Source: Diorhabda sublineata (taxonomy: Eukaryota > Arthropoda > Insecta > Coleoptera > Chrysomelidae). Taken from it: DNA of 64,000 bases. A model generated the notes under the pieces. That model was not told the origin of the DNA. It was given only the letters and a program-made list of their open reading frames with translations, and made no database searches. Positions within the stretch are counted from its first letter, which is position 1. Every line of letters starts with the position of its first letter. The position numbers and the translations under genes were made by a program. The DNA is taken from positions 8,053,312 through 8,117,311 of the forward strand of contig NC_079483.1 of assembly GCF_026230105.1 (NCBI RefSeq), given 5' to 3'. Of the stretch, positions 1 through 14,500 are shown piece by piece.

Positions 1-2180
1 AAAGCTATATGGAAAGTGTAAATAATCGTCAGAATCGCCGGCAAACGTTATAGAAAGTGTAGATAATCGCCATAAGCATTGTGAAGTTATATTTAAAGTG
101 TAGATAATCGTGAAATACATTTTGACTTATAAATAAAGTGCAGATAGTCGTCAGAAACATTGTAAACTTGTGAATAAAGTGCAGATACTCGTCAGAAACA
201 TTGCAAACTTGTGAATAAAGTGCAGATAATCGTCAGAAACATTGTAAAGCTATATGGAAAGTGTAAATAATCGTCAGAAACTTTGCAAACTTGTAAATAA
301 AGTGCAAATAATCCTCAGAAACATTGTAAACTTGTGAATAAAGTGCAGATGATCATCAGAAACATTGTAAACTTGTAAATAAAGTGCAGATAATCGTCAC
401 ACATTGTAAACTTGTGAATAAAGTGCAGATAATCGTCAGAAACATTGTAAACTTGTGAATAAAGTGCAGATAATCGTCAGTAACATTGTAAACTTGTGAA
501 TAAAGTGCAGATAATCGTCAGAAACATTGTAAACTTGTGAATAAAGTGCAGATGATCATCAGAAACATTGTAAACTTGTAACTAAAATGCAGATAATCGT
601 CAGAAACATAGCAAACTTGTTAATAAAGTGAAGATAATCCTCAAAGATATTGTAAACTTGTAAATAAAGTGCAGATAATCGTGAAAAACATTGTAAACTT
701 GTGAATAAAGTGCAGATAATCGTCAGACACATTGTAAACTTTTGAATAAAGTGCAGATAATCGTTAGAAACATTATAAACTTGTGAATAAAGTGTTGATA
801 ATCCTCAGAAACATTGTAAACTTGTGAATAAAGTGAAGATAATCCTCAAAGATATTGTAAACTTGTAAATAAAGAGCAGATAATCGTTAGAAACATTGTA
901 AACTTGTGAATAAAGTGCAGATAATCCTCAGAAACATTGTAAACTTGTCAATAAAGTGCATATAATCGTGAAAAACATTGTAAACTTGTGAATAAAGTGC
1001 AGATAATCGTCAGAAACATTGTAAACTTGTGAATAAAGTGAAGATAATCCTCAAAGATATTGTAAACTTGTAAATAAAGTGCAGATAATCGTTAGAAACA
1101 TTGTAAACTTGTGAATAAAGTGCAGATAATCCTCAGAAACATTATAAACTTGTCAATAAAATGCAGATAATCGTGAAAAACATTGTAAACTTGTGAATAA
1201 AGTGCAGATAATCGTCAGAAACATTGTAAACTTGTGAATAAAGTGCAGATAATCGTCAGAAACATTGTAAATTTGTCAATAAAGTGCAGATAATCGTGAA
1301 AAACATTGTAAACTTGTGAATAAAGTACAGATAATCGTCAGAAACATTGTAAATTTGTAAATAAAGTGCAGATAATCATCAGAAACATTGTAAACTTGTG
1401 AATAAAGTGCAGATAATCCTCAGAAACATTGTAAACTTGTGAATAAAGTGCAGATAATCGTGAAAAACATTGTAAACTTGTGAATAAAGTGCAGATAATC
1501 CTCAGAAACATTATAAACTTGTCAATAAAGTGCATATAATCGTGAAAAACATTGTAAACTTGTGAATAAAGTGCAGATAATCCTCAGAAACATTATAAAC
1601 TTGTCAATAAAGTGCAGATAATCGTGAAAAACATTGTAAACTTGTGAATAAAGTGCAGATAATCCTCAGAAACATTATAAACTTGTCAATAAAGTGCAGA
1701 TAATCGTGAAAAACATTGTAAACTTGTGAATAAAGTGCAGATAATCCTCAGAAACATTATAAACTTGTCAATAAAGTGCAGATAATCGTGAAAAACATTG
1801 TAAACTTGTGAATAAAGTGCAGAAAATCCTCAGAAACATTATAAACTTGTCAATAAAGTGCAGATAATCGTCAGAAACATTGTAAACTTGTGAATAAAGT
1901 GCAGATAATCCTCAGAAACATTGTAAACTTGTCAATAAAGTGCAGATAATCGTTAGAAACATTGTAAACTTGTGAATAAAGTGCAGATAATCCTCAGAAA
2001 CATTGTAAACCTGTCAATAAAGTGCAGATAATCGTCAGAAACATTGTAAATTTGTAAATAAAGTGCAAATAATCGTCAGAAACACTATAAACTTGTGAAT
2101 AAAGTGCAAATAATCGTCAGAAACATTGTAAACTTGTGCATAAAGTGCAGATTATCGTCAGAAACATTGTGAAACTCTAT
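1..2180. repeat. 41-bp satellite array with an AGATAA core
   Basis: About 53 head-to-tail copies of a 41 bp unit with core AAAGTGCAGATAATCGTC, followed by a variable AAACATTGTAAACTTGT segment. Copies differ at a few positions (CGTC, CCTC, CGTG variants recur in blocks). It fills the ACSL intron downstream of the exon at 2238. Each intact unit carries AGATAA, a match to the WGATAR consensus of GATA factors. The small ORFs here are products of the array. Confidence 0.95.
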
Positions 2181-2237
2181 GGTAAATTGGAAGAATTGTT
2201 AGAACCAAAGTTTTTTTTCACATTCATCAAAATTTAC

Positions 2238-2507
2238 CTTGTTTGATTATGAAAGCGCAAGCCTCCGGACCTAAAGTATCATACAGCGGTACTAATACCA
2301 TGCTATAACAGTACACAGCTTGCTCGGTTAATATCCATTCTGGTGAATTTTGTGAATATATGCCTATGATGGTACTTTGCCCCGGCGGTAAACCACTTGC
2401 CACCAAACCGGAACCGAAATTTTTCGCTCTCAGCAAAGCTTCATTGTAATTAACCCATTGATATGGCTTGGTATACGATTCTCTCCAACCCAAACACGGA
2501 CCGTTAT
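2238..2507 (-). CDS. Acsl: ACSL exon starting the adenylation domain
   Basis: Acceptor TTTCAG at 2508 and donor GTAAAT at 2237-2232. It encodes NNGPCLGWRESYTKPYQWV, then about 70 residues including IGIYSQNSPEWILTEQA and LVPLYDTLGPEACAFIIKQ, ending one base into the next codon. This is the N-terminal substrate/AMP-binding fold. The exon is an island between two satellite blocks that share a core motif. Confidence 0.95.
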
Positions 2508-5500
2508 CTGAAATCGAAAAAAAAAAAATAAAAAAATTACCCAAGAACATGTTTTTACTCATATCTAATTTGGCAACGCCGTAATTTGGTATAAAAATGA
2601 CTAGTTTACGTGATTACATCGCCAAATAACGAAAAATATATTAAATGCGATGTTGCCAACGCTAAATAAAAGTAAATCGGAAAATTCGTCGAAACACATT
2701 GTTATAAAAGTTGTTTTATCTACAGCTTCGGTGAAATAAAAGATAAAGATAATTATGACGATAAAACCGCAATAAAAATAATTTTATTTATTGCTCAGGA
2801 GTCGGCCAGATGTTCAAATTGTGCCCCTCAATATTTTTAATTATGTTAAGAAAAGTTATCGAATTTTATGTCGAAAATGTGTATGAAAAACGATAGTGAT
2901 AGTTAAATTATTCTATAAAATTATAAAGAGATCAAAGATAAAAGTATTAGTAGGGCAAAATATGAATAAATTTGAGATAATTTTTTTGAACGTTAAAATA
3001 AGGCGTGGAAAAAAGTTTAAAACACTAATTAAACTAGAAAATTAGATGGAAAGTGCAGATTATCGTCAGAAATGTATAAAACTGTATAGAAAGAGCATTA
3101 ATCGACGAGGAGCGTTGCAAAACTTAATACAGATGATTTCCATAAATTCTACAGTGAAGATTATCGCCTAAAACGTTTTAAAACTGTCTAGAAAGTGCAG
3201 ATAATCGTCAATACATTTTAAAGATGTATAGATAAAGCAGAAAATCAACGAGGAGCGTTGCAAAACTTAATACAGATGATTTCCATAAATTCTACAGTGA
3301 AGATTATCGCCTAAAACGTTCTAAAACTGTCTAGAAAGTGCAGATAATCGTCAATACATTTTAAAGATGTATAGATAAAGCAGAAAATCAACGAGGAGCG
3401 TTGCAAAACTTAATACAGATGATTTCCATAAATTCTACAGTGAAGATTATCGCCTAAAACGTTTTAAAACTGTCTAGAAAGTGCAGATAATCGTCAATAC
3501 ATTTTAAAGATGTATAGATAAAGCAGAAAATCAACGAGGAGCGTTGCAAAACTTAATACAGATGATTTCCATAAATTCTACAGTGAAGATTATCGCCTAA
3601 AACGTTTTAAAACTGTCTAGAAAGTGCAGATAATCGTCAATACATTTTAAAGATGTATAGATAAAGCAGAAAATCAACGAGGAGCGTTGCAAAACTTAAT
3701 ACAGATGATTTCCATAAATTCTACAGTGAAGATTATCGCCTAAAACGTTTTAAAACTGTCTAGAAAGTGCAGATAATCGTCAATACATTTTAAAGATGTA
3801 TAGATAAAGCAGAAAATCAACGAGGAGCGTTGCAAAACTTAATACAGATGATTTCCATAAATTCTACAGTGAAGATTATCGCCTAAAACGTTTTAAAACT
3901 GTCTAGAAAGTGCAGATAATCGTCAATACATTTTAAAGATGTATAGATAAAGCAGAAAATCAACGAGGAGCGTTGCAAAACTTAATACAGATGATTTCCA
4001 TAAATTCTACAGTGAAGATTATCGCCTAAAACGTTTTAAAACTGTCTAGAAAGTGCAGATAATCGTCAATACATTTTAAAGATGTATAGATAAAGCAGAA
4101 AATCAACGAGGAGCGTTGCAAAACTTAATACAGATGATTTCCATAAATTCTACAGTGAAGATTATCGCCTAAAACGTTCTAAAACTGTCTAGAAAGTGCA
4201 GATAATCGTCAATACATTTTAAAGATGTATAGATAAAGCAGAAAATCAACGAGGAGCGTTGCAAAACTTAATACAGATGATTTGTGCATTGTAAAATTGC
4301 TTTGAAAGTACAGATGATTTCCAGAAATTTTAAAGTGAAGGTTATCGCAGAAAACATTGTAGAACTATCTACAAAGTGCAGATAATCGTCAATACGTTGT
4401 AAAACTGTATAGAAATAGCATATAATCATCTAGGACCATTCTTAAACTGTTATTTTACATAAATTTCATATAAAGTGAAGATAATCGTTAAAAATGTTGT
4501 AAAACGTTTTGATAAGTGCATATAATAGCCTTAAACATTGTAGAACATCTTAGAAACTGCAGATAATCGTCTTAAACTTAATAGAAAGTGAAGATAATCG
4601 TCCTAAGAATTGTGAATTCTATAAAAAGTGCGTATAATCGTCAAAAATATTGTAAAACCTTGTGAGTAGTTCATATAATCTTCTTAAACATTGTAGAAAG
4701 TGCAGATAATCGTCCTAAGAATTGTGAAATTCTATAGAAAGTGCAGACAATCAGTGAAAGAGTTGTGAAACGTTATGAAAAGTGCAGATAATCGTTTTGA
4801 TTATAGTATAACTTTATAGAAAGTGCAGATAATCGTCTAAGACTTCATATAAAGTCCATATAATCGTCCTAAGAATTGTGAAATTCAATATAAAGTTAAG
4901 ATAATTGTCAAAAATGTTGTAAAACGATATTAGTAGTGTAGATAATTATCTTAAACATTGTAGAACTTCAAAGAATGTGCAGATAATCGTCTCAAACATT
5001 GTTGAACTTCATAGAAAGTGCAGATAATCGTCCTAAGAATGTTAATATTCAATATAAAGTACAGATAATATTCAAAAATGTTATAAAATGTTATGAGAAG
5101 TACAGATAATCGTCTTAAACATTGTAGAACTTCATAGAAACCTCAGATAATCGTTCTAAGAATTGTAGATCTTCATAAAAAGTGCAGATAATCGTCCTAA
5201 GAATTGTAAGATTCAATATAAAGTGCCGATAATCCTCAAAAATGTTATAAAATGTTATGAGAAGTGCAGATAATCGTCCTCAACATTGTAGAACTTCAAA
5301 GAAACTGCAGATAATCGTCCTAAGAATTGTAGAACTTCATAAAAAGTGCAGATAATCGTTCTAAGAATTGTAAGATTCAATATAAAGTGCAGATAATTGT
5401 CAAAAATGTTGTAAAACGTTATGAGAAGTGCAGATAATCGTCTTAATCATTGTATAACTTAAAAAAAAGTGCAGATAATCGTCGAAAATGTTATAAAACT

Positions 5501-8500
5501 GTATAGAAAATACTATTTAAATTATAAAATTCTACGAAAAGGGCAGATAATAATTCGAAAGCTATTTAAACTTCAAAAAAACAGTTTATAATCCCGAAAA
5601 ACATTATAATATCGTAAAAGTAAAACCAATTAAAGTCGTAACAATAAAATTAATCACTAATTCGATGATTTAAGAGAATTTAAGCGATTTCCAATACGCA
5701 GTAGTTGACACTTCAGTATAGGCGCCAAACATCTCACGTTATACGTAACGTTTAGATGAACTCGACGGTAAAATTTTAAGTGACATCTTTCCAAATGAAA
5801 TTCAGTTTAAAAATATCGGATCGTGCGCTCCCCAACGTCCTCTAATAATTTGTAAACACACTCGAGCTTCTTGTGACGAAATAATGACCTAGACATTTTA
5901 ATGTTAATCTATTTTATATTTAAAGTAGCGAGATTTTTCCTTACTTTCCTATGGGATAACATAAAAATTATAAAAAACGGGATTTTTCAGCATTTTTTTA
6001 TTAAATTCGTCCACGCGAGTTATTAAAATTCGATCGTACCTCGTATATATACATAGTTGTCGTATACTACGTTAAGCCAAAATTATTTTCTAATGATTAA
6101 TCACGATTATTTAATGTCTTTTTATATTTAAAAGAAATTTAACGGAAATTTTTTGCAATTCATCCTATTCGCCAGATTTAGCCCCCTGTGATTAATTTCT
6201 TGTCCGAGATTTGGAAAAATTGTTTTGTTAACTTGAGAAAAAAATCATATGTGGTTGGATTCGGAAAATATCCGGCTCGAAGGACCAAATTTGTTAATAA
6301 CTTACTTGATACTTTGGCTCCTCTTCTGAAGGATTCGTAAAGAGTTTTGGCGTCCGAATAAACGTAACTGATGAATTTGCCTTCTTTCGCTTGATTGAAA
6401 AATCTGGAAACTCTTATTACATCCGGACCCTAAAAAAATAAATAAATTCGATTCAAATTGAGGTTATGAACAACCAATGGAAAAAGGGCGAGGATAAAGT
6501 ATTTTTTAAAGTTTTTTTTTTATAAAATACACTCACCGCGTAATTGTATGTATCTGATTGGTTGTTTAAATTGATTGGGGCGCTTATGGGGGGGACAGTT
6601 TTGCATCCGCAACATCCGCACATTTTAATAAAACAATTTCAAATATCCATTTTCAATTTATTTTATCCCGAAGCGATCATATTCTTCAGAAAAAAATCAT
6701 AAAACGAAAGTAAATATCAAAATACTCATATACAATGTGTTTCAACAAAAATTAACGACTTATTTGATTGGTAGTATCAAATTTTACGACGCACCCTGTA
6801 CGTTAATGAATTGAAAATATTCATCATCTTATGTTATATAAATATAAAGATGACGAAGTTGAAATTGTGCCAAAAAATTCGTTACCAGAAAATATTTTCT
6901 TTTATAATAATTGAATTAACTTAAATTTCGGATTAATTTCGAGGTTATGTAATGGAAATGTCACTTTTCGATTAGTTTAGAGGTTATGTAAGTATAGGGA
7001 AAGAGAAAAGTACGAAGACAAAACGTCATTTTATGAATATATGAAAATTGAGGATGTACTGAATCCACTATATAATCCAGATTTAGTCACCAGTGACTAA
7101 CGATTCTTTTTAAATCTTCAAATTTCGAAATTTATCATGAATTTATTCGAAAAATTACCAAAACGCGCCATTTTACGAGTATAATGAAATTGAGGATGTA
7201 CCGAATCCACTATATAAACCAGATTTAGCCACCAGTGACTAACGATTCTTTTTAAACCTTCTCATTTCGAGATTTATCATGAATTTTTTCGAAAAATTAC
7301 CAAAACGCGTCATTTTACAAATATATATAAATCGAGGATGTACAGAATCCACTATATAAACCAGATTTAGCCACCAGTGACTAACGATTCTTTTTAAACC
7401 TTCTAATTTCGAAATATGATATGAATTTTTTCGAAAAATTACCAAAACGCGTCATTTTACAAATATATATAAATCGAGGATGTACAGAATCCACTATATA
7501 AACCAGATTTAGACATCAGTGACTAACTATTCTTTTTAAACCTTCTAATTTCGAAATATGATATGAATTTTTTCGAAAAATTACCAAAACGCGTCATTTT
7601 ACAAATATATATAAATCGAGGATGTACAGAATCCACTATATAAACCAGATTTAGCCACCAGTGACTAACGATTCTTTTTAAACCTTCTAATTTCGAAATA
7701 TGATATGAATTTTTTCGAAAAATTACCAAAACGCGTCATTTTACAAATATATATAAATCGAGGATGTACAGAATCCACTATATAAACCAGATTTAGACAT
7801 CAGTGACTAACTATTCTTTTTAAATCTTCTAATTTCGAAATTGAATATGAATTTTTTTGAAAAAAAAAAAGTTAAAGATAATTAACGAGAAGTTAAAGGA
7901 TGAAGGACTCATAGGTTAATCAAAAATTAACTAAAAACTGATTATTTTTCTCAAGGACGTCAACCAAGAAAATCGAAAAATCTATAGCATTTATGACAGG
8001 ATGTAATACAGTAGTAAATAATTTTATAGGCAAATAATACAATAATCGAAAAGGACTAAATTGAAAAATGTGGTAATAACAATTCTGGGACACACTGTAT
8101 ACGATTTTCTTCACTCAATAAAAATTATTGAATAAAATTTACACTATACACTGCGATCGACGAACGTACTAATTTTATATGAAACGTTTTGCTTGTCACG
8201 TATAGCGTCGCGACGCTAGAAAATCAACTGGACGCGTCCAAGTACATAATAATTACATTATCAAAAATTTTTTATGCCCACACTCTCGAAAGCTTCCAAC
8301 CAATAAGGTATCTCGTTTTATTTTTGAATAAACGGTACTAGTTAGTACGATATATTTTATATACAGGGTAATTCAATAATCGTTATAAATATTTTGTGTA
8401 CTTTAAAGTTTATAGTTAATTTTTATTTGAAATTTATCACCGATTTTAATAAATTTTATTTTAAATCGAAGCTCATTTTCTTAGAAACCTAATTTTTTTA

Positions 8501-11500
8501 TACAGGTTGTCCCCGTTGCGAAAAATTCGGGGGCGAGTAGATGACGGAAAAATGATGCTGCGTAATTATTCATTGAAAAAACTTATCTAATCTAATCTAA
8601 TATTGTGATTATTTTCGATTTATGTTAATTTTCTACAGAATGTCTCTTTACGGCGAACGGTTTTCTCGATATTTATAACGATCTAAAAATCTCGTAAACT
8701 ATAAATTTTATCCAATTAAATAAATTCTTTTTGTTAAAAAATCGATTAGAAAATTCATTTTTGCTACATTTAGATTATACAGGTTGTCCCTGTGAAAGTT
8801 ACGGATTGTTAACCATTGGCCATGAGCCGCCCCTGGCCTTTCAGATAATAATATATAAATGTACTACAAGGACGTAATCAACCATTGAAAATTCCCTATA
8901 TTTGAATGTAAACAATTATTTTTTTTATTGTTATATACAAGAGCGAATGAAAATAATGGTTAATTAACTTTTATAAGAAACACCCTGTATTTGAAAGACA
9001 AAGTATTTACAAACAAACAGACACTACCTCATCTTTTATCAATTTTACGTTAAGTTACAAAAAAAAGCATCAAGAAAACGAATCCTAACCTAACCTAAAA
9101 AAATATTAATTTTTTATGACAGAAAATATGGTAGACCCCTCGTATATAAATAAATTTTGTTAGATACGATAACGAATTCATTTAGTTCGCATTTATAAGA
9201 TGTTGTTTGTGTAAATAAAATTAAATTTAAAACCATTTTTTTGAACTTCAAATAATATTTTGTATATAAACTATTTTAATTTGAACGTGTTGTGTTTGCG
9301 TGTGCGTCGTCCTTCTATTCCGATTATTTGTTTATTTTCTGCTATTCAAAATACCGTTTCATTTGCTTTGATTTATAAATTAACTCGTAATGGTTCGTTA
9401 AAAAAGAAAAAAATCCTTATTGAATAGCAATAAACAAAAAAATATATATATCTTATCTGTTTCAAGCTTTATTTGTACGAAAAAAGCTGATTACAATCAT
9501 CAGATATCCATTATTCAACCATATACTGGGTGTCTCAAAAATTGTTATTTATTCAACTCGTTTTTATCAGAATGGTGTGTGTATATACAGTACGTCATCT
9601 CAAATGAGGGATAAATTAGAAAAATTGGGGCAATTTTTTTAAGTTAAAATTAGTATTTTTTAAATTATAATGTAATATAAAGGGTAATCCACCATTATAT
9701 GATTACGTTATTACTATTTTTTTCATATGGAACACACCGTTGTTTCAATTTTTGGATTTTCATTATTATATATAAATTGATGTATGGGATATTTGAAATC
9801 GTTTTTTTTCGTACTTCAAAACGTGGAAATAGTTTGGACAAGCTTATGTAGTAGCACTTAGCCTCCGAAATATACATTTCTCAATTTTCATTGGTGAATG
9901 AAATATTTAAATTCGGTTATCTACCATTTCAGGACGTGAGATTAGTTTGATTTTTTCATAAACTTTGAGGATCGTGGATCAGATTCATCATTATTAACGA
10001 TTCTTCTTCATTTTCTACCATTAAAAACTGATATTCGGAGTAAAAGATCGACTGAATACAAAATGCACGGTTTATTATGTTATTTTATCGTCATTTGGGT
10101 AATGGACAAGCTTATGTAGTAGCACTTAGCCTTCGAAGATATACATTTCTCAATTTTTATTGGTGAATTGGTGGATGAAATATTTAAATTCGGTTTTCTA
10201 CCATTTCAGGACGTGTGATTAATTTGATTTTTTCATAAACTTTGAGGATCGTGGATCAGATTCATCATTATTAACGATTCCTCTTCATTTTCTACTATTA
10301 AAAACTGATATTCGGAGTAAAAGATCGACTGAATACAAAATGCACGGTTTATTATGTTATTTTATCGTCATTTGGGTAATGGACAAGCTTATGTAGTAGC
10401 ACTTAGCCTTCGAAGATATACATTTCTCAATTTTTATTGGTGAATTGGTGGATGAAATATTTAAATTCGGTTTTCTACCATTTCAGGACGTGAGATTAGT
10501 TTGATTTTTTCATAAACTTTGAGGATCGTGGATCAGATTCATCATTATTAACGATTCTTCTTCATTTTCTACTATTAAAAACTGATATTCGGAGTAAAAG
10601 ATCGACTGAATACAAAATGCACGGTTTATTATGTTATTGTATCGTCATTTGGGTAATGGACAAGCTTATGTAGTAGCACTTAGCCTTCGAAGATATACAT
10701 TTCTCAATTTTTATTGGTGAATTGGTGGATGAAATATTTAAATTCGGTTTTCTACCATTTCAGGACGTGTGATTAATTTGATTTTTTCATAAACTTTGAG
10801 GATCGTGGATCAGATTCATCATTATTAACGATTCCTCTTCATTTTCTACTATTAAAAACTGATATTCGGAGTAAAAGATCGACTGAATACAAAATGCACG
10901 GTTTATTATGTTATTTTATCGTCATTTGGGTAATGGACAAGCTTATGTAGTAGCACTTAGCCTTAGAAGATATACATTTCTCAATTTTTATTGGTGAATT
11001 GGTGGATGAAATATTTAAATTCGGTTTTCTACCATTTCAGGACATGGGATTAATTTGATTTTTTCATAAACTTTGAGGATCGTGGATCAGATTCATCATT
11101 ATTAACGATTCCTCTTCATTTTCTACTATTAAAAACTGATATTCGGAGTAAAAGATCGACTGAATACAAAATGCACGGTTTATTATGTTATTTTATCGTC
11201 ATTTGGGTAATGGACAAGCTTATGTAGTAGCACTTAGCCTTAGAAAATATACATATTTGGATTTGCATTGGTAAACTGTTGTGTGGAATCTTTGAATTAG
11301 TTTTTTAGCATTTAGAAATGTTGAAAATACCCTAATTTAATGGAAATGTACCATAGTCTTTGTCGGATTCATCATGATTGACGATTTTACTGTGAAAATG
11401 TTGCTTGGGAATCGAATTCTATTATTAAAAATCGTTTTTGTGCGTGATACATCGGCTGACAAATAAATTCACGGTTTAGTGTATTATGATATCTCATCTT

Positions 11501-14500
11501 TGCTACTGGACAAGCTTATGTAGTAGCACTTAGCCACACAAATTTTTGAATTTACAGATTGAGGAACATTTTATTTTATTTTCTATTAAATATTTGATTA
11601 TTTTCTAAATACTGTCCTGTCTAGAGCTACGTCATCAATACGAGCATTTTTTTACGTTTCGATCAGTTAAATCTAATTATTTTTAACAGTAAACTTATTT
11701 GAATTGATTCATAGGAATAATAAAATTGAACTCGTTATAAAATGTTGGCATTAATTCAGAGGGTCACGTGATGTAACGCGGATATATTTCAAGGTCTCTA
11801 CTGTTGACAATGAATAAATTAATCCTTTTATCAATAATAGACCGGTTTCTAATCAAAATAATGTGATGAATTTTGAGGAATAGATTCGGTCTTTGGTTTT
11901 TATATACTTACTTCTTCTTCTTCTATACATTGAGCTTCTAAAGGGAACAATGGTCTCTGTGGGACTGGATTTGAGCCTTTTGCTAGATAATACGCTGAAG
12001 CTGCAGCCACCCCCGTTAGAGCCAAAGCTCCAGCCCCTCCGCCTATGTAGAGCAGACATCTTTCCATGTTATCGACTGCAAATAAAAACATGTTTTGATT
12101 ATAAAAATCTAGTTTTGCACATATTGACTGGACTATAATTCAGCTGATTCAATAAGCTCAGAGTCGGACTCAGTCTAATAGTAATCGAAAAATTTATAAT
12201 AATGAAAATACGTAATTAGTAGGATTGTTTTGAAAAATATTGACTGGACTATAATTCATCTGATTCGATAAGATCAGAGCTGGACTTGGAGAGGAGTTTT
12301 AATTTTGTTTTTTGCTTTTCCAAATTGTTCAAATTATGTTTTTTGCTTTGTGGATTGTTTAAATGTCGTAATTTTAGCTTTAAAAATTCGTTTAAATTTT
12401 GTGTTTGCAATTTCTTTTTTTTTTGCTTTTTTCATTTTTGCTTTCCAGACAATTTTGTGTTTTGCTTTATAAAATTGTTTAAATTTTGTTGTTTGCTTTG
12501 TTTAATTGTTTTAATTTGGTTCTTCTTTTCAGAATTGATCAATTCTTGTTGTTTTCTCCAAAAATTTGTTTATATTTTGCTTTTGGCTTTTTGAATTGTT
12601 TAAATTCCATTTTTGGCTTCCTAAAATTGTTTAACTTTAGTTGTTTGCTTTTTAATATTGTTTGAATTTTGTTCTTAAAGTTGTTCAAAATTCGTTTTTC
12701 GTTTGAACTGCTTAAATTTTGTTTTTTGCCTTGTAAAATTGTTTAAATTTTGTTTTTTACTTTTCAAAATTGTTTTAATTTTGTTTTTTCCTTTTTTTAT
12801 TGCTTAAATTTTGTTTGTCGCGTCTTAAAATTGTTCAAATTTTGTTTTTTTGCTTTTTACATTAAATAAATTTTGGTTTTTGCTTTTAAAATTGTTTAAA
12901 TTTCGTTTTTTCCTTTTTGGATTGCTTAAAGTTTGTTTGTCCCGTCTTAAAATTGTTTAAATTTAGTTTTTGTTTCTGGAATTGCTTAAATTTTGTTTTT
13001 TGCCTTGTAAAATTGTTTAAATTTTGTTTTTTACTTTTCAAAACTGTTTTAATTTTGTTTTTTCCTTTTTTTATTGCTTAAATTTTGTTTGTCGCGTCTT
13101 AAAATTGTTCAAATTTTGTTTTTTTGCTTTTTGCATTAAATAAATTTTGGTTTTTGCTTTTAAAATTGTTTAAATTTTGTTTTTTCCTTTTTGGATTGCT
13201 TAAAGTTTGTTTGTCGCGTCTTAAAATTGTTTAAATTTAGTTTTTGTTTCTGGAATTGCTTAAATTTTGTTTTTTGCCTTGTAAAATTGTTTACATTTTG
13301 TTGTTTACTTTTCAGAATTGTTTGAATTTGGTTTTTTGCTTTTTGGATTGCCTAAATTTTGTTTGTCGTGTCTTAAAATTGTTCAAATTTTGTTGTTCAC
13401 TTTGTAAAATTGTTTAAATTTTATTGTTTGCTTCTTAAAACTGCTTAAATTTTGTTTTTTGCTTCCAAAATTGTTTAAATTTTGTATTTTTCTTCGTAAA
13501 ATTGTTTGTATTTTGGTTTTTGCTTTTGAAATTGTTTAAAATTTGTTTTTTCCTTTTTGGATTGCTTAAAGTTTGTTTGTCGCGTCTTAAAATTGTTTAA
13601 ATTTAGTTTTTATTTCTGGAATTGCTTAAATTTTGATTTTTGCCTTGTAAAATTGTTTAAATTTTGTTGTTTACTTTTCAGAATTGTTTGAATTTTGTTT
13701 TTTGCTTTTCGCATCGCTTAAATTTTTTTCTTCTCATCTTAAAATTGTTCAAATTTAGCTTTTTTGCTTTTGGAATTGCGCAAATGTTATTTTTTGATCC
13801 TTGTAATTGCTTGAATTCTATTTTTACTTTTCAAGTGAATTTATTGATAACCAAAAACATTATAATAAGGAAAATATTGACCGGACTATAATTAAGCGGA
13901 TATACAGAGCTGGACTCGGCCTATAAGTAACCAAAAATTTATAATAATATGAAAACTATATTCGTAATAGATAAAATCACACTTATATCATAGATACTGA
14001 AGCCGTTTCTTTGGCGCATGCGCGTTTCTCATTTCAACCAATTCAATAACGACATTTCGTATTCCTTGAACGACGTAACGTTCCAAAAATATGATATTTC
14101 AAATATGATTTCACTCGACAGTTGTTCAAAATAAATAATTCAATCGATAAATATATTAGTAAAACAAAGAACTTACAATATATATTATTTTTTTCGACTG
14201 GAATAAGTCAACGATTCAATAATAGAAACTCGTGGATCCACCATAAACACTTATATAATTTTAGATCGGAGTGCGAGGTATTTTTAGACACGTGCGGATA
14301 TATCGGGAGCCTTAAATTTTGGTTTTATGGTTTTACGTAACGAAATTAATTTTTTGTTAACGTATTAAGATGCAAAAAAAATAGGAGATGAATGTTGGGG
14401 GTTGTGTTTTGATAACGTGAGAATTGTCCGGGATGATTAATGAGGTTTTGTAGCATCGTAGCAGACGCTCTTTTATTGGACTATAAAATTTTATTATTCG

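Noticed and set aside
1..2180. CRISPR-like look of the regular 41 bp period
   Set aside because: Whole units are repeated without unique spacers, and the context is a spliced eukaryotic gene.
7239..7729. Pair of identical minus-strand 68-residue ORFs
   Set aside because: Produced by the 142 bp array duplicating one open segment.
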